Of a DNA stretch of 64,000 nucleotides, positions 55,202-64,000 are shown in pieces. This stretch comes from Sapria himalayana (Eukaryota; Streptophyta; Magnoliopsida; Malpighiales; Rafflesiaceae): assembly GCA_029783825.1 (NCBI GenBank), contig JAREIK010008063.1, forward strand, positions 1 to 64,000, written 5' to 3'. Under the pieces are notes generated by a model. The model saw only the letters and a list, made by a program, of their open reading frames with translations, did not search any database and was not told the origin of the DNA. Position 1 is the stretch's first letter. Every line of letters begins with the position of its first letter. Made by a program: the position numbers and the translations under genes.

Positions 55202-55480
55202 TAGAGGCATCAATCGGGATGGGCTGGCGCGGCCCGGCTTGAGGCACGGCACGGTTCGGCCGTGCCTGGGCTGACCCTGCACGTTAAAAACCCATGGCCG
55301 GGCCCGTGCCGTGCCCGGGTGAGGCAAGAGCCATGTCGTGCCGTGCCTGGCCCGTGCCGTGCCATGCCTGACCCGGCACTGGTTCTTTCCATGCGGGGTT
55401 AACGCGGCCACGTGTGACCCGGCCCCTCCCGAAAAAAAGACCCTGGGTCGGGTCTGATTGAACCCGACCCGTGGTCCCAA
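55202..55480. promoter_or_regulatory. hAT-2 left G+C-rich subterminal region
   Basis: A dense cluster of GCACGGCAC / CGTGCCGTGCC motifs in both orientations, plus ACCCGACCCG. Repeated short subterminal motifs are where hAT transposases bind. Overlapping open frames here on the minus strand are repeat translations rich in R, G, H and P, not genes. Confidence 0.75.
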
Positions 55481-56029
55481 TCACAACGGAAAAAAATGTA
55501 ATTATTATTAAATTTCAGCCATTGGATTCGCCTCCAATGGCTAGGGGGTAGAATCCAACGGTCCTCGTGATTCTGCCCTCTAAAAAAGTATTAAAAATTC
55601 AAAAAAATATAAAAAAATATCTTTTTTTATAAAAAATTAATATCTTTAATCTATAAATTCTACCACCCTCCCTTTAACATTTATGTTTTTCAAAAACATA
55701 TATTCTCTCAAATCTTTCTCTTTCTCTCACATAAATCATGCTTCTCTCTCTCGGGCCTCGAGATTTTGCTTTCAGCTTGGATTTTCGTGAAACTCGACTT
55801 GAGTTTTGAACATTAGAGCTTGTTGTGGTGCATCGTGCACGTGACCGACCTCACTGCTTTTATCGGGTAATTTATTTTACACTTTTTTTACTATCTCTCT
55901 CTATAGTTTCTCTCTCTAGAAAAAATAAGGAAAAAATAAAAATCAAAAAAAAATGACAAATACACCTAACACGTATTTAAATTTGGAAAATGAAAATATT
56001 ACACAAAGGTCTAGAGGCTGCTGAAAACT
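55481..56029 (+). other. hAT-2 leader region with possible 5' intron
   Basis: Non-coding DNA between the subterminal zone and the transposase frame, with CT-rich pyrimidine runs at 55707-55755. A plausible intron runs from the GT at 55867 (CGGGTAATTT) to the AG at 55906 (CTCTATAG). A short frame from the ATG at 55953 reads MTNTPNTYLNLENENIT and stops at 56024. It looks like a hAT N-terminus but is out of frame with the main open frame. Confidence 0.45.
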
Positions 56030-57973
56030 TTGGTTTCTCCAGTCGTCTCAACCCAAAGTTCTAAAAAACAAAAAACTAGGAGTACTTCTGTAGTTTGGAC
56101 TCATTTTAAAATCATAACACAAAATAATGTTAGGGGTGAGGAACAAGAAATGGCACAGTGCAAATATTGTATGGGACTATTAACATGTAAGAGTTCATTT
56201 GGGACTGGGCACCTTAAGAGGCATGCCAAATTATGCACCAAAAAACATGGACCATTAGATCCTAGGCAAACCCAACTTGGCACAGCATTTTTTGAGACTG
56301 GATCGAGTTCAGTCTCAAAGTTTGCTCCCTTCATATACTCCAGCGAGTTGGGTAGGGACGGCATGGCCAGACTCATTGCATTGATGGGTCTTCCGATCAG
56401 ATTTTCGGAAGATCCAAGGGTAGTGCGCATCATGAAGACTAATTTTCAGCCTTCCTATTATTGGATTCTTAGGTCCACATCTAGGAATGACATACTAAAG
56501 ATATATAAGTTAGAAAAACAAAAAATAATTAAGGAATTTATGGCATATAGTGGAGTGGTGTCCGTGACGTCTGATATATGGACAAGTCACGATGATTCTT
56601 CTTATGCATGTCTCATGAGTCACTATGTAGATTCTAACTGGATAATCAATAAAAAAATTTTAGGATTCACTGAGATTCTTCATCCTCATGATGGCCCGGC
56701 TATTTTTCAGTGTATGATGAAAATCTTTAGGGAATATAAAATTCAAAATAAAATTTTTAGTGTCACATTCGATAACGCTTTTAATAATGGAGTAGCGATC
56801 AATATGTTTGTTAGGAATATTAGAGACGCGCCATTAGGAGAGATCTTTCATGTCAGATGCATGTATCACGTGATTAACCAGATTGTTCAGGCGGGTATGA
56901 AGGTGTGTTCCCTCGCATTGGATAATATACGCAATGCACTAAAATATATTCACACTCCTCACAGACAACAAGATTTTGGTAGTCTCTGTTTGTCTACGAA
57001 TCTTAAGAAGAAGAAATTCCAATCAGATGTGAGATATTGTTGGAATTACACGAACCTGATGTTGGAATCATGTGTTGGGTACGAACAAGTGATATCTGAC
57101 TACATCAATAGTAAGAGAGACGAACTTATTATCGACGACACTGACTTGGCTTCAAGTATTTCATTTATGAAATTTTTGAAGATATTTTATGACACGACGA
57201 ACATGTGTTCGTCAGTTTATATGCCCACCACTTGCATTGCACTCCGGTGCATATGCAAAATTAGTAGCATGTTTAGGAAGTATCGAGCTTACCCGACGCT
57301 TAGCCATATGGTTGTAGAGATGGAGACCAAGTACTTGAAGTACTGGTCCACCGTTCCATCTCTTTATTGCCTCGCTGCATGCATGGACCCTAGAGTTAAG
57401 GTGGAAGGGGTAGAAAACACACTGACTTTCATTTCCTCGTGCATGAACCTGGAAGAGCCACCTGAAGGGTTCATTAACGAGAAGTTGACTAACCTATTCA
57501 CATACTATGATACTAGGTATGGTGGTGGTAGTAGTGAGACTGTGATTACGGACATTGATACCTTGTTCGGAGATGACAATTTTTCCATTCAGCTAGAGAG
57601 GGGGAAACATATGGGTAGACCATCACATAAGAGCGAGCTGTCTCGGTACTTAAATACCGATTACTGCTCAATCCTATCACATTCTGATACTAAGAATCTT
57701 GATTTATTACAGTGGTGGAAATCATATGAGTCCACCTTTCCCGTGCTATCTAGGATGGCACGGAATCTACTGACTCCTCCGGTGTCGAGCATAGCATCAG
57801 AGTCTGCTTTTTCTATTGTAGTGAACGTGATTTCAGATAGGAGATCGAGATTAAGTCCATATATGGTTGAGGCCTTGGCTTGTTTGAAGGATTGGGAGGA
57901 ATTGAGATTTAGCATCCACATCCACTACAGTCGCATCCACATCCACTACGATGGCGGAGGATTTGATTGCTGA
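56030..57973 (+). CDS. hAT-2 transposase, nearly full length
   Basis: DNA transposase of the hAT superfamily that would excise and reinsert hAT-2 in the nucleus. The frame as given opens at a TTG, not an ATG; the first in-frame ATG is residue 41, inside the BED finger, and a stop lies just upstream at 56012-56014. The true start is therefore in an upstream exon or has been lost by a frameshift. Domains: BED finger at residues 21-69 (W23, F26, C44, C47, H61, H65/C69); catalytic RNase-H-like core with D182 in VTSDIWTS, D248 in VTFDNAFNN and E591 in ASESAFS; RCMYH at 276-280; MDPRVK at 452-457; C-terminal dimerisation domain about 555-623 (LDLLQWWKSYESTFP, LSPYMVEALACLKDW). Odd points: RYCWN for the usual RWN, and SIVVNVISD where the family has a GGR motif. 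An acidic tail sits in another frame at 57951-58046. Probably recently inactivated or dependent on splicing. Confidence 0.88.
   Translation: MVSPVVSTQSSKKQKTRSTSVVWTHFKIITQNNVRGEEQEMAQCKYCMGLLTCKSSFGTGHLKRHAKLCTKKHGPLDPRQTQLGTAFFETGSSSVSKFAPFIYSSELGRDGMARLIALMGLPIRFSEDPRVVRIMKTNFQPSYYWILRSTSRNDILKIYKLEKQKIIKEFMAYSGVVSVTSDIWTSHDDSSYACLMSHYVDSNWIINKKILGFTEILHPHDGPAIFQCMMKIFREYKIQNKIFSVTFDNAFNNGVAINMFVRNIRDAPLGEIFHVRCMYHVINQIVQAGMKVCSLALDNIRNALKYIHTPHRQQDFGSLCLSTNLKKKKFQSDVRYCWNYTNLMLESCVGYEQVISDYINSKRDELIIDDTDLASSISFMKFLKIFYDTTNMCSSVYMPTTCIALRCICKISSMFRKYRAYPTLSHMVVEMETKYLKYWSTVPSLYCLAACMDPRVKVEGVENTLTFISSCMNLEEPPEGFINEKLTNLFTYYDTRYGGGSSETVITDIDTLFGDDNFSIQLERGKHMGRPSHKSELSRYLNTDYCSILSHSDTKNLDLLQWWKSYESTFPVLSRMARNLLTPPVSSIASESAFSIVVNVISDRRSRLSPYMVEALACLKDWEELRFSIHIHYSRIHIHYDGGGFDC
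57912..57949 (+). repeat. 21-bp tandem duplication in the transposase 3' end
   Basis: The 17-bp string GCATCCACATCCACTAC occurs at 57912-57928 and again at 57933-57949, a 21-bp period. It keeps the frame, producing the repeated IHIHY residues, but lies just before the point where the likely tail changes frame. Confidence 0.9.
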
Positions 57974-58046
57974 TGATGATGATCAATATGATACTGATCT
58001 TGATGTTGCGGCTAATGATTCTCATGATATGCCGATTGATGATTGA
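57951..58046 (+). pseudogene. Out-of-frame acidic tail of the hAT-2 transposase
   Basis: A 31-codon frame beginning MAEDLIADDDDQYDTD and ending MPIDD, then TGA. Acidic tails after the LKDW motif are common in plant hAT transposases, so this was probably the original C-terminus. It is now one frame off from the 647-codon frame, which runs instead into HYDGGGFDC. The assignment is inference. Confidence 0.5.
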
Positions 58047-58450
58047 TGATGATCTACTATTTTTTGTTTTCGATGTTTTTTTTATTAATTGTATTTGTAT
58101 GCTATGTTTGTACGTCGTGTTGAAACTGATATTTGTTTTGTTCGGACCTTCGGTTTTAAATGGATGATTGGTAATTTTTCATTTGTGTTGTTTAATTTTT
58201 TTTTAATTTTTATTTTTACTAACCTAATGTATTGATAAATTTTTTTTATGATTTAAATTTTATTTTAAAAATTAATAACTTTAATATATAATTAATAATT
58301 ATAATAAAAGTTAAACTAATTTGAATATGATAAAAAAAATTTCTAAACTTTGTTTTTATAATTAATTTTTATTTTTCACATTTTTAAAAATATTTATATT
58401 TAATACTATACACTTATTGAATTACAATATGTAAAATTAAAAAAAAAAAA
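58047..58450 (+). other. hAT-2 3' untranslated A+T-rich region
   Basis: Low-complexity A/T sequence between the transposase tail and the right subterminal zone, with several AATAA-like strings. No open frame with family resemblance was seen. Confidence 0.6.
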
Positions 58451-58653
58451 TTCTGCCTCTCGGGTCTGCCTCTACCCTGGCCCGTATGGCCAGGCCTGGC
58501 CCGAGCGGGCCCAACACGGCACGACACGGCCTGCCGGGCCCAGCTGTTGCGGCCCTGCACGGTACAGTAACCATGCCGGGCCCGGCCCGGCAAGGTAGCA
58601 TGATCGTGCCCTAAAAAACGGGCCGGGCTGGACCGGCCCGTTTGACACCTCTA
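58451..58653. promoter_or_regulatory. hAT-2 right G+C-rich subterminal region
   Basis: Repeated GGCCCG, GGCACGACACGG and CCGGGCCC motifs, inverted relative to the left subterminal cluster. It ends in the terminal repeat TTTGACACCTCTA at 58653. The minus-strand open frame at 58472-58684 is a translation of these repeats and crosses the element end, so it is not a gene. Confidence 0.75.
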
Positions 58654-58661
58654 AGTTTGTA
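58654..58661. repeat. Right 8-bp target duplication of hAT-2
   Basis: AGTTTGTA, identical to 55194-55201. The hAT-1 sequence GCATCAAATAAGTTG continues directly after it. Confidence 0.96.
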
Positions 58662-60226
58662 GCATCAAATAAGTTGAATTCCATCTTTTAGGATAATCGA
58701 ATTGCAATGAAGATCCATATGTCAAGTTTGCTTCTTCAACACATAACTTAAACATATCTAATCTTTTAGGACTGCTCCTCACATATTTCACCACACCTCT
58801 AATTTTTTGAATAGCACCCTCAACTACTAAAATGTCATCTCTGACAATTAAGTTTAGGATATGAGCACAACATCTCATTTGAAAATGCTCGTCTCTCAAA
58901 GGTACAACACTTTTCTTCACAAGCTTTTTTTTAAATTGTACGACTGCAATATCATTATCTGATGCATTGTCAATAGTAATGCATATCAACTTTCTCAAAC
59001 CCCATTCATTCATGCAATACTCAATATCATTTCTAATATTGACTCCAGAATGACTTTTAATTACACAAAAGTTCAAAAACCTTTTATGCATATTCAATTG
59101 AGAATCAATGAAATGAACATTCAAACATATATAAGACAAATTTTTAATGTTAGTCCAAGTGTCGGTAGTCAATGAAACTCTACAATAATGAGATGATATA
59201 TTATCAAATAATTTCTTCTTTTCCTTCACAAACAAAGAAAAACAATCCCTCCGTGTGGGGTGCCTAGATGGAATTTTAAATTGAGGCACACTAACTTCAC
59301 AAAACTCCTTAAACTCATCCCTCTCAACAAAACAAAAAGGCAATTCATCTTTTATAATCATTTTCACCAAAGCCTCCCTAACTAGTTGTTGATCAAATTA
59401 CCAACAAGTTAATTTGTTATCCTCTGAACTAGTACCTTTAGTGAAACTCAACAAAGATTGTGACTTGTCTTTACCTTTGTGAGCTTCTATTAATTCTTTT
59501 TTGTGTGAAAATTTCCTACAAGTCTTTCTCAAGTATTTCCATAACCCCGAAGTACCTTGATCATGTTTTGCCAAGTATTCTTTCCTGCACCATATACAAG
59601 CTGCCCTACCAGTTTCATTTCCCCCTAAATAAACTAATATCTAATAAGTTTCCTAAACAGCAGACTTATACTTTTTATGAGTTTGCGATTCATATGTACC
59701 TTGACTTTCTTTAACAATTGGAATTGAAGAACCTGCCATAACAATAGGAGGGTTCATGAAAGGATGAAGATTGAATTTACCAGTACTTTGATCATTTGAG
59801 ATGTGATCATTTTCAATTTATTGTATTTTTCGTTTACCGCTGGATTGTGTCATCTGCATTGCCATTAATTAATATGATATGTTAAGCATAAATACATATA
59901 AATATTTCAAACAAGCAAGCTCTACAAAACTGATTGTAACATATTCAGCCCACTCATTCGGCCCAACCACAACACCACAACTAATACTCAACAAAACTGA
60001 CTGAGACACATAATAATAAAAATTAATCACTCGATTATCATCAGAAAAACAAACCAAAAGGCTGGTGGCATCTGAGACACGGTGGAGGCAACCAGAAGTG
60101 TGACGGATAAGGGCTGGACCTAATAGAACAGGCTAGAACGGCGTGATGTGGCTTGGAACTCGTCGGAACAGCAATAGGTACGTTGGAATTGGATGGTCTG
60201 TAGCGGAATTGGTGGCATCTTCATGT

Positions 60227-60245
60227 TATATATATATATATATAT
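60227..60245. repeat. (TA)n microsatellite in hAT-1 copy C
   Basis: A short TA run homologous to the 45-bp tract at 15645-15689. Confidence 0.9.
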
Positions 60246-60446
60246 TCCTGGTTCTAGTATAGGATTTTTCGGACCGGATGGTTCTCAGGATGGATATTGC
60301 TTATGATATGGAACTACCCCAAAACAAAAAATATGTGACAGAACGGGATGGGAAAAGTCAAAGTCAATGGATTTTTTTAGTCCCGATTCTTTCGGGACAA
60401 GACTTCGGGATGGGTCACGAATCTCTGAGTCCCGTGAGCAGCCCTA

Positions 60447-60454
60447 CTAAATGC
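60447..60454. repeat. Right 8-bp target duplication of hAT-1 copy C
   Basis: CTAAATGC, followed by ATATAAAGTTAAATCAG, the same continuation seen after copy A. Confidence 0.9.
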
Positions 60455-62171
60455 ATATAAAGTTAAATCAGTAAACTCTTAAACCCCATAATGCCTAAAT
60501 ACATAAATCATTAAACCGCTAAATACTACATAATAATTAATAAATCTAATTTTTTTTTGCTATTTATTATATTTTTAAATATTCATTTTAAAAATTTATT
60601 TTGTGTATTTATTTAGAAATATTTATTACAAAATAAATTATGCGTGGGACAAATATAATTTAAATTATATATTATTTATCTAATAAAAATATACGCTTAT
60701 AAAAGAAGTATAAATTTAAAAATTTAAAATTATTATCAAGTAATATTAGTTACTTTAATTTTGAATCAATTCGGGTTTTGTAAATATTTTTTAATTAATA
60801 TCTATCTTAATATTAATAGTTTATAAATTTAATTTTTGATCATTATTATAATATCTATCAATAAAATTATTTATATTAAATTTATATGATATATAATTAT
60901 TAATATTATTATAACAAAATATTGTATTAAAATTTCAAAAAATTTTAAATATTATTATATTTTCAAATGTTATAACCTATAAAAATGATAAAAAATTATA
61001 GAAATTTTTTTTGTTATTTTATTTTTTTAAATAAAACCTATAAACCACTAAAGCCTAAAAACATAAATCGCTAAACTCCTAACAACAAAACCTCTAAATA
61101 CATAAATCATTAAACTGGTATACATTAATAATAAATCATAAATCTCATTTTAATTTTTATTCAGAATAATTTTAAATTTTTATTTTAATTATGTAACAAT
61201 TTATTTTATAGAAATATTAATTACAAAATTAATTATTAGTGAGATAGATCTAATTTAAATTAAACCGGTATCCCTATATAATAAATAATAAATCTCATTT
61301 TTTTTTCATTATAATTTTAAATATTCATTTTAATTATTTATTTGTTTATTTATATATAAATATTAATTACAAAATAAATTGAGTTAGACAAATAAAATTT
61401 ATATAAATTATTTTTCATAAAAAAATTATTGATAAACTTTTTTTAAAAAAAAATTTCAAAACAAAAAATTATAATATAGTAATATATTTTGCTTTGCTTC
61501 TGAATCATTTTACGTTTTGTAATTATATTTTAATTGATATCTATCTTATTAATAATAGATTATTAATTTATTTTTTGATCATTATAAGAATATTTATCAA
61601 TAAAAATGTTTATATTTAATTTACATGATATATAATTATAAAGATTATTATAAATACATATTATATTTACATTTGAAAATAATTTAAAAATTATTATATT
61701 TTTAAAGGTTATCATCTTTGAAAATGAGATAAAATTACAAAAATAAATTGTTTGTTATTTTATTGTTTATATAAAACCTATAAACTACTAAATGCCTAAA
61801 TGCTTAAATCATTAAACTACTAAACTCAAAAACCCCAAAACCCTTAAATATTTAAACATTTAAACCATCTTTAAACGTTTAAGTATTTATAAATAATATA
61901 TAAATATCTATCAATAAATAATAGATTATTAACTGATTTTTTGATCATTATTATATTTATATTTATATTTAGTTTATTAATATCTATCAATAAAATTATT
62001 TATTTTTAATTTACATGATATATAATTATTAAGTTTATTATAACTAAATATTGTATTCAGATTTGAAAAAAAATTTTAAAATTATTATATTTATAAAGGT
62101 TATAACCTTGAAAATTGATAAAAAATTTGAAAAATAATTTATTTGTTATTTCATTATTTAAATAAAACATA

Positions 62172-62243
62172 TAAACTACTAAATACCTAAAAACTTAAAT
62201 CACTAAACTCCTAAACTCCTAAATACTTAAACCATTAAACCGG
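62172..62243 (+). repeat. Phased TAAANNNN octamer run (best example)
   Basis: TAAA begins at 62172, 62180, 62188, 62196, 62204, 62212, 62220, 62228 and 62236: nine octamers with no phase slip, ending at CCGGTATACC. Most other monomers show the same run with one or more substitutions. Confidence 0.93.
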
Positions 62244-62807
62244 TATACCCTAAATAATTAATCATAAATCTCATTTTTATTTGTATTCATTATAATTTTA
62301 ATATTCCTTTTAATTATTTATTAGTTTATTTTTATAGAAATATTAATTGCAAAATAAAATTATGAATGAGACAAATATAATTTAAATAACTTATCTTCAT
62401 CAAAAAAATCTATAATCTTATAAAAAGAATCAAAAATTTAAAAATAAAAAATTATTATTTACTAATATATTTTACTTTGATTTTGAATCGTTTTAGGTTT
62501 TGCAAATATATTTTAATTAATATTTATCTTTTTAATAATAGTTTATTAATCTATTTTATGATCACTATTATAATTTTGATCAATAAAATTATTTATATTG
62601 AATTTACATTATATTTAATTTTTATGATTATTATAATTAAATATTGTATTAACATTTGAAAAAAAATTAAAAATTATCATATTTTCAATGGTTATAATCT
62701 TGAAAATGATAAAAAATCATAAAAATAATTTTTTGTTATTTAATTATTTAAATATAACCAATAAACCACAAAATACCTAAATACTTAAATTACTAAACTC
62801 CTAAACC

Positions 62808-64000
62808 CTGATACTACTGCACCACACACACATAGCGACGGACTACCATACACACGTGCACATATTCTTGTCTATTTTGGTGTAGCATTTAGAGGGGGAA
62901 GCAAGTCCTGGAAGCAACCAGAAGTATGAGCCACCAGCTTGTAGAGGGCACCACTAGCAAATCGGGATGATAACATTCAGAAAACTGACTAGCCCGAGCA
63001 AAGTGGTCATGAGTAAACACAGGAGTAGATAGGAGTGGGTCCCACTAGTCCTATCAGGCAGCATAGAGGGCCACCCAACTATAGCCCAACAGGAGTAGTA
63101 GGTAATCCATGATTAATTGGAGAAGCAGCAAATTCTGAAGCATCACCAAGCAGGGCAAGTAAGCAATGGAGTCCAGACCAGCCACACGGGAGCGAAAGAT
63201 TCAAACTTGTAGTTTATGTTTGTAGTCTTAATTATATTTTGGACTTTGTATGCACTATGAACTTGTAGAGACGGATCATGACATACTCACACACAATCTT
63301 GTCTGTTCTCTATGTAGCATGCAATGAGGGCAACTAGACCCATGAGGTTCTCTAAGTGGGGCCCACTATGCATTTTGTAAATACACATTAGGCGATGATA
63401 CACTCCCAGGAGCAGAAGACCCATCTTTATAGCATTTTGTAATTTTACTTGTATTCTAGCTTGGTTGTACATGTAGATAATTAGACTATGAGATGGACCT
63501 CATCACACATGCACACCGATGCATGCATATTTTTTGATATTTTGTCGGTGCAACATACAGCCACTTCTTGGAGCTCAAGGAGGAAGAATCCTAATGCAAG
63601 AGATACTCTTTTGAGGATCATTGGAGCAAAATAATATTGAATTAAGAGGTGAGAATGAATTGACATAGTGCCGTAGATATGGACTTGTGGATTTATGGGT
63701 ATTGAGTTTTACATGTATTTCATTGCATAGCAATGACATAGGCAAACGCTTGATGCTGCATGTCACACACATGCACAATATTATATTTGCATAGTTTTAA
63801 TATGGTGCATCATTCAAGTTCCACCAAAAGGCTTGCACAAATCCCAATCGAAAGGAAGCAGTGCACATAATGACTCAATGCCAACTCTGAAGTACGGGAA
63901 TGCCAGGTGTTTTTAGTTGTATTCTTACGCTTGGATTATTAGGCATTATGTTTTTTTAAGTATTTTATGCATAGAATCATTAAGGTGCATATTATTTGGT
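62808..64000. repeat. Unclassified module Q, copy C (cut by window end)
   Basis: The first ~1.2 kb of a third Q module, starting CTGATACTACTGCACC, preceded by the same truncated monomer and satellite context as copies A and B. It carries the single, unduplicated form of the 33-bp unit. The telomere-like stretch would lie beyond the window. Confidence 0.8.

Larger units (their letters stand above)
55202..58653 (+). mobile_element. hAT-2 transposon nested in hAT-1
   Basis: A 3452-bp hAT element with a perfect 8-bp target duplication AGTTTGTA. Left terminus TAGAGGCATCAATCGGG. The right terminus read inward is TAGAGGTGTCAAACGGGCC, a common plant hAT end, so the terminal inverted repeats are imperfect. 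It carries one transposase frame on the plus strand. The empty site is preserved in hAT-1 copy A, which proves nesting and relative age. Base composition changes sharply at both ends, from A+T-rich to strongly G+C-rich. Confidence 0.96.
54261..59865 (-). pseudogene. hAT-1 transposase pseudogene, copy C, interrupted
   Basis: The better-preserved hAT-1 transposase. The probable ATG is at 59865 and the terminal stop at 54261. An N-terminal BED-finger remnant lies near 59510-59640. The stretch 58654-59370 keeps LTTDTWTN (first catalytic Asp), ITIDNASDND (second Asp), CCAHILNLIV and KRWNSTYLML. The C-terminal stretch 54261-54665 keeps DFDLLNWWKV, SSVAYESTFSIGGRTLD (third acidic residue) and LTPITAEVLICLQDWL. 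A CAA-to-TAA change at 59398-59400 stops the frame, other frameshifts follow, and hAT-2 separates the catalytic core from the dimerisation domain. Non-functional. Confidence 0.88.
53287..60446 (-). mobile_element. hAT-1 transposon, copy C, split by hAT-2
   Basis: A second hAT-1 copy of 7160 bp; removing hAT-2 and one target repeat leaves about 3700 bp, close to the 3708 bp of copy A. The left end TAGGGGTGCTCATGGGAC and right end (inward) TAGGGCTGCTCACGGGAC form a clear terminal inverted repeat. The G+C-rich subterminal zones are about 53287-53470 and 60250-60446. It sits in the same satellite subtype with the same target duplication as copy A. The flanking monomers share private bases (such as GATTAGTATAAC), so both copies come from one insertion followed by duplication. 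Confidence 0.92.
60447..62807 (+). repeat. A+T-rich satellite array, block 8
   Basis: Four monomers with dyads near 60960, 61700, 62090 and 62685. It first matches the block after hAT-1 copy A (15892-16690), then jumps to the monomers that precede Q (compare about 5950-7508), including the 385-bp truncated unit. About 5 kb of monomers and insertion P present in copies A and B are missing here. The best octamer phase is at 62172-62243. Confidence 0.92.

Noticed and set aside
55187..55484. Overlapping minus-strand frames rich in R, G, H and P at the left of hAT-2
   Set aside because: Translations of G+C-rich subterminal repeats. One crosses the element boundary.
56101..56433. Minus-strand frames opposite the hAT-2 transposase (also 57661-57921)
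   Set aside because: Antisense shadows of the real transposase frame.
57967..58167. Plus-strand 66-codon frame after the hAT-2 transposase
   Set aside because: A methionine- and isoleucine-rich translation of the GAT-repeat tail in the wrong frame. The acidic tail in the adjacent frame fits the family better.
1..64000. Organellar or bacterial origin of the window, or a CRISPR-like array
   Set aside because: No operons, rRNA, tRNA or plastid/mitochondrial genes were seen. The repeats are ~590-bp contiguous satellite monomers, not short repeats with unique spacers, and the transposons are plant hAT type.

Overview
The window is almost certainly nuclear heterochromatin of a flowering plant. 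Most of it is very A+T-rich tandem satellite DNA with no conserved protein-coding capacity. Two plant-type hAT transposons sit in it (BED zinc finger plus hAT dimerisation domain, RICESLEEPER/DAYSLEEPER-like), and plant telomere-like CCCTAAA variants occur in an embedded module. I cannot name the species. No host gene, tRNA, rRNA, CRISPR array or organellar segment was recognised. The only long open frame that looks like a real protein is the transposase at 56030-57973.

The satellite monomer is mostly about 540-610 bp, and roughly 75 copies are present. Each is built the same way: (1) a dyad of up to 28 bp with arms ATTTTCAAAGGTTA and the reverse complement; (2) an A/T stretch; (3) an 8-bp-periodic stretch of TAAANNNN; (4) a box around ACCGGTATACC; (5) a long A/T body carrying smaller dyads (TATAAGCTTATA, TGATCA). 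Monomers fall into recognisable subtypes that recur in order, so the array is a complex higher-order repeat.

Layout: satellite 1-4651; solo-LTR-like insertion P 4652-5224; satellite to 7508; unclassified 2.5 kb module Q 7509-10020; satellite to 12183; decayed hAT-1 12184-15891. The first ~10-12 kb is then repeated about 16.7-17.2 kb downstream: satellite 15892-21408, P 21409-21993, satellite, Q 24691-27172, satellite to about 31360. A block of about six monomers (about 31361-34945) lies in opposite orientation, flanked by two copies of the same monomer subtype. Direct-orientation satellite runs on to 53286. A second hAT-1 copy (53287-60446) follows. It sits in the same monomer subtype, with the same 8-bp target duplication, as the first copy, and is itself split by a younger hAT-2 (55202-58653) with a perfect 8-bp target duplication. 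Satellite 60447-62807 and the start of a third Q (62808-64000) close the window.

The genes here do not cooperate in a pathway. They are selfish elements nested in a satellite that has been copied in blocks of more than 10 kb. The most interesting signals are in the satellite itself: the dyad whose two arms appear to change together, the octamer phase, and the inverted block with flanking duplicated monomers.
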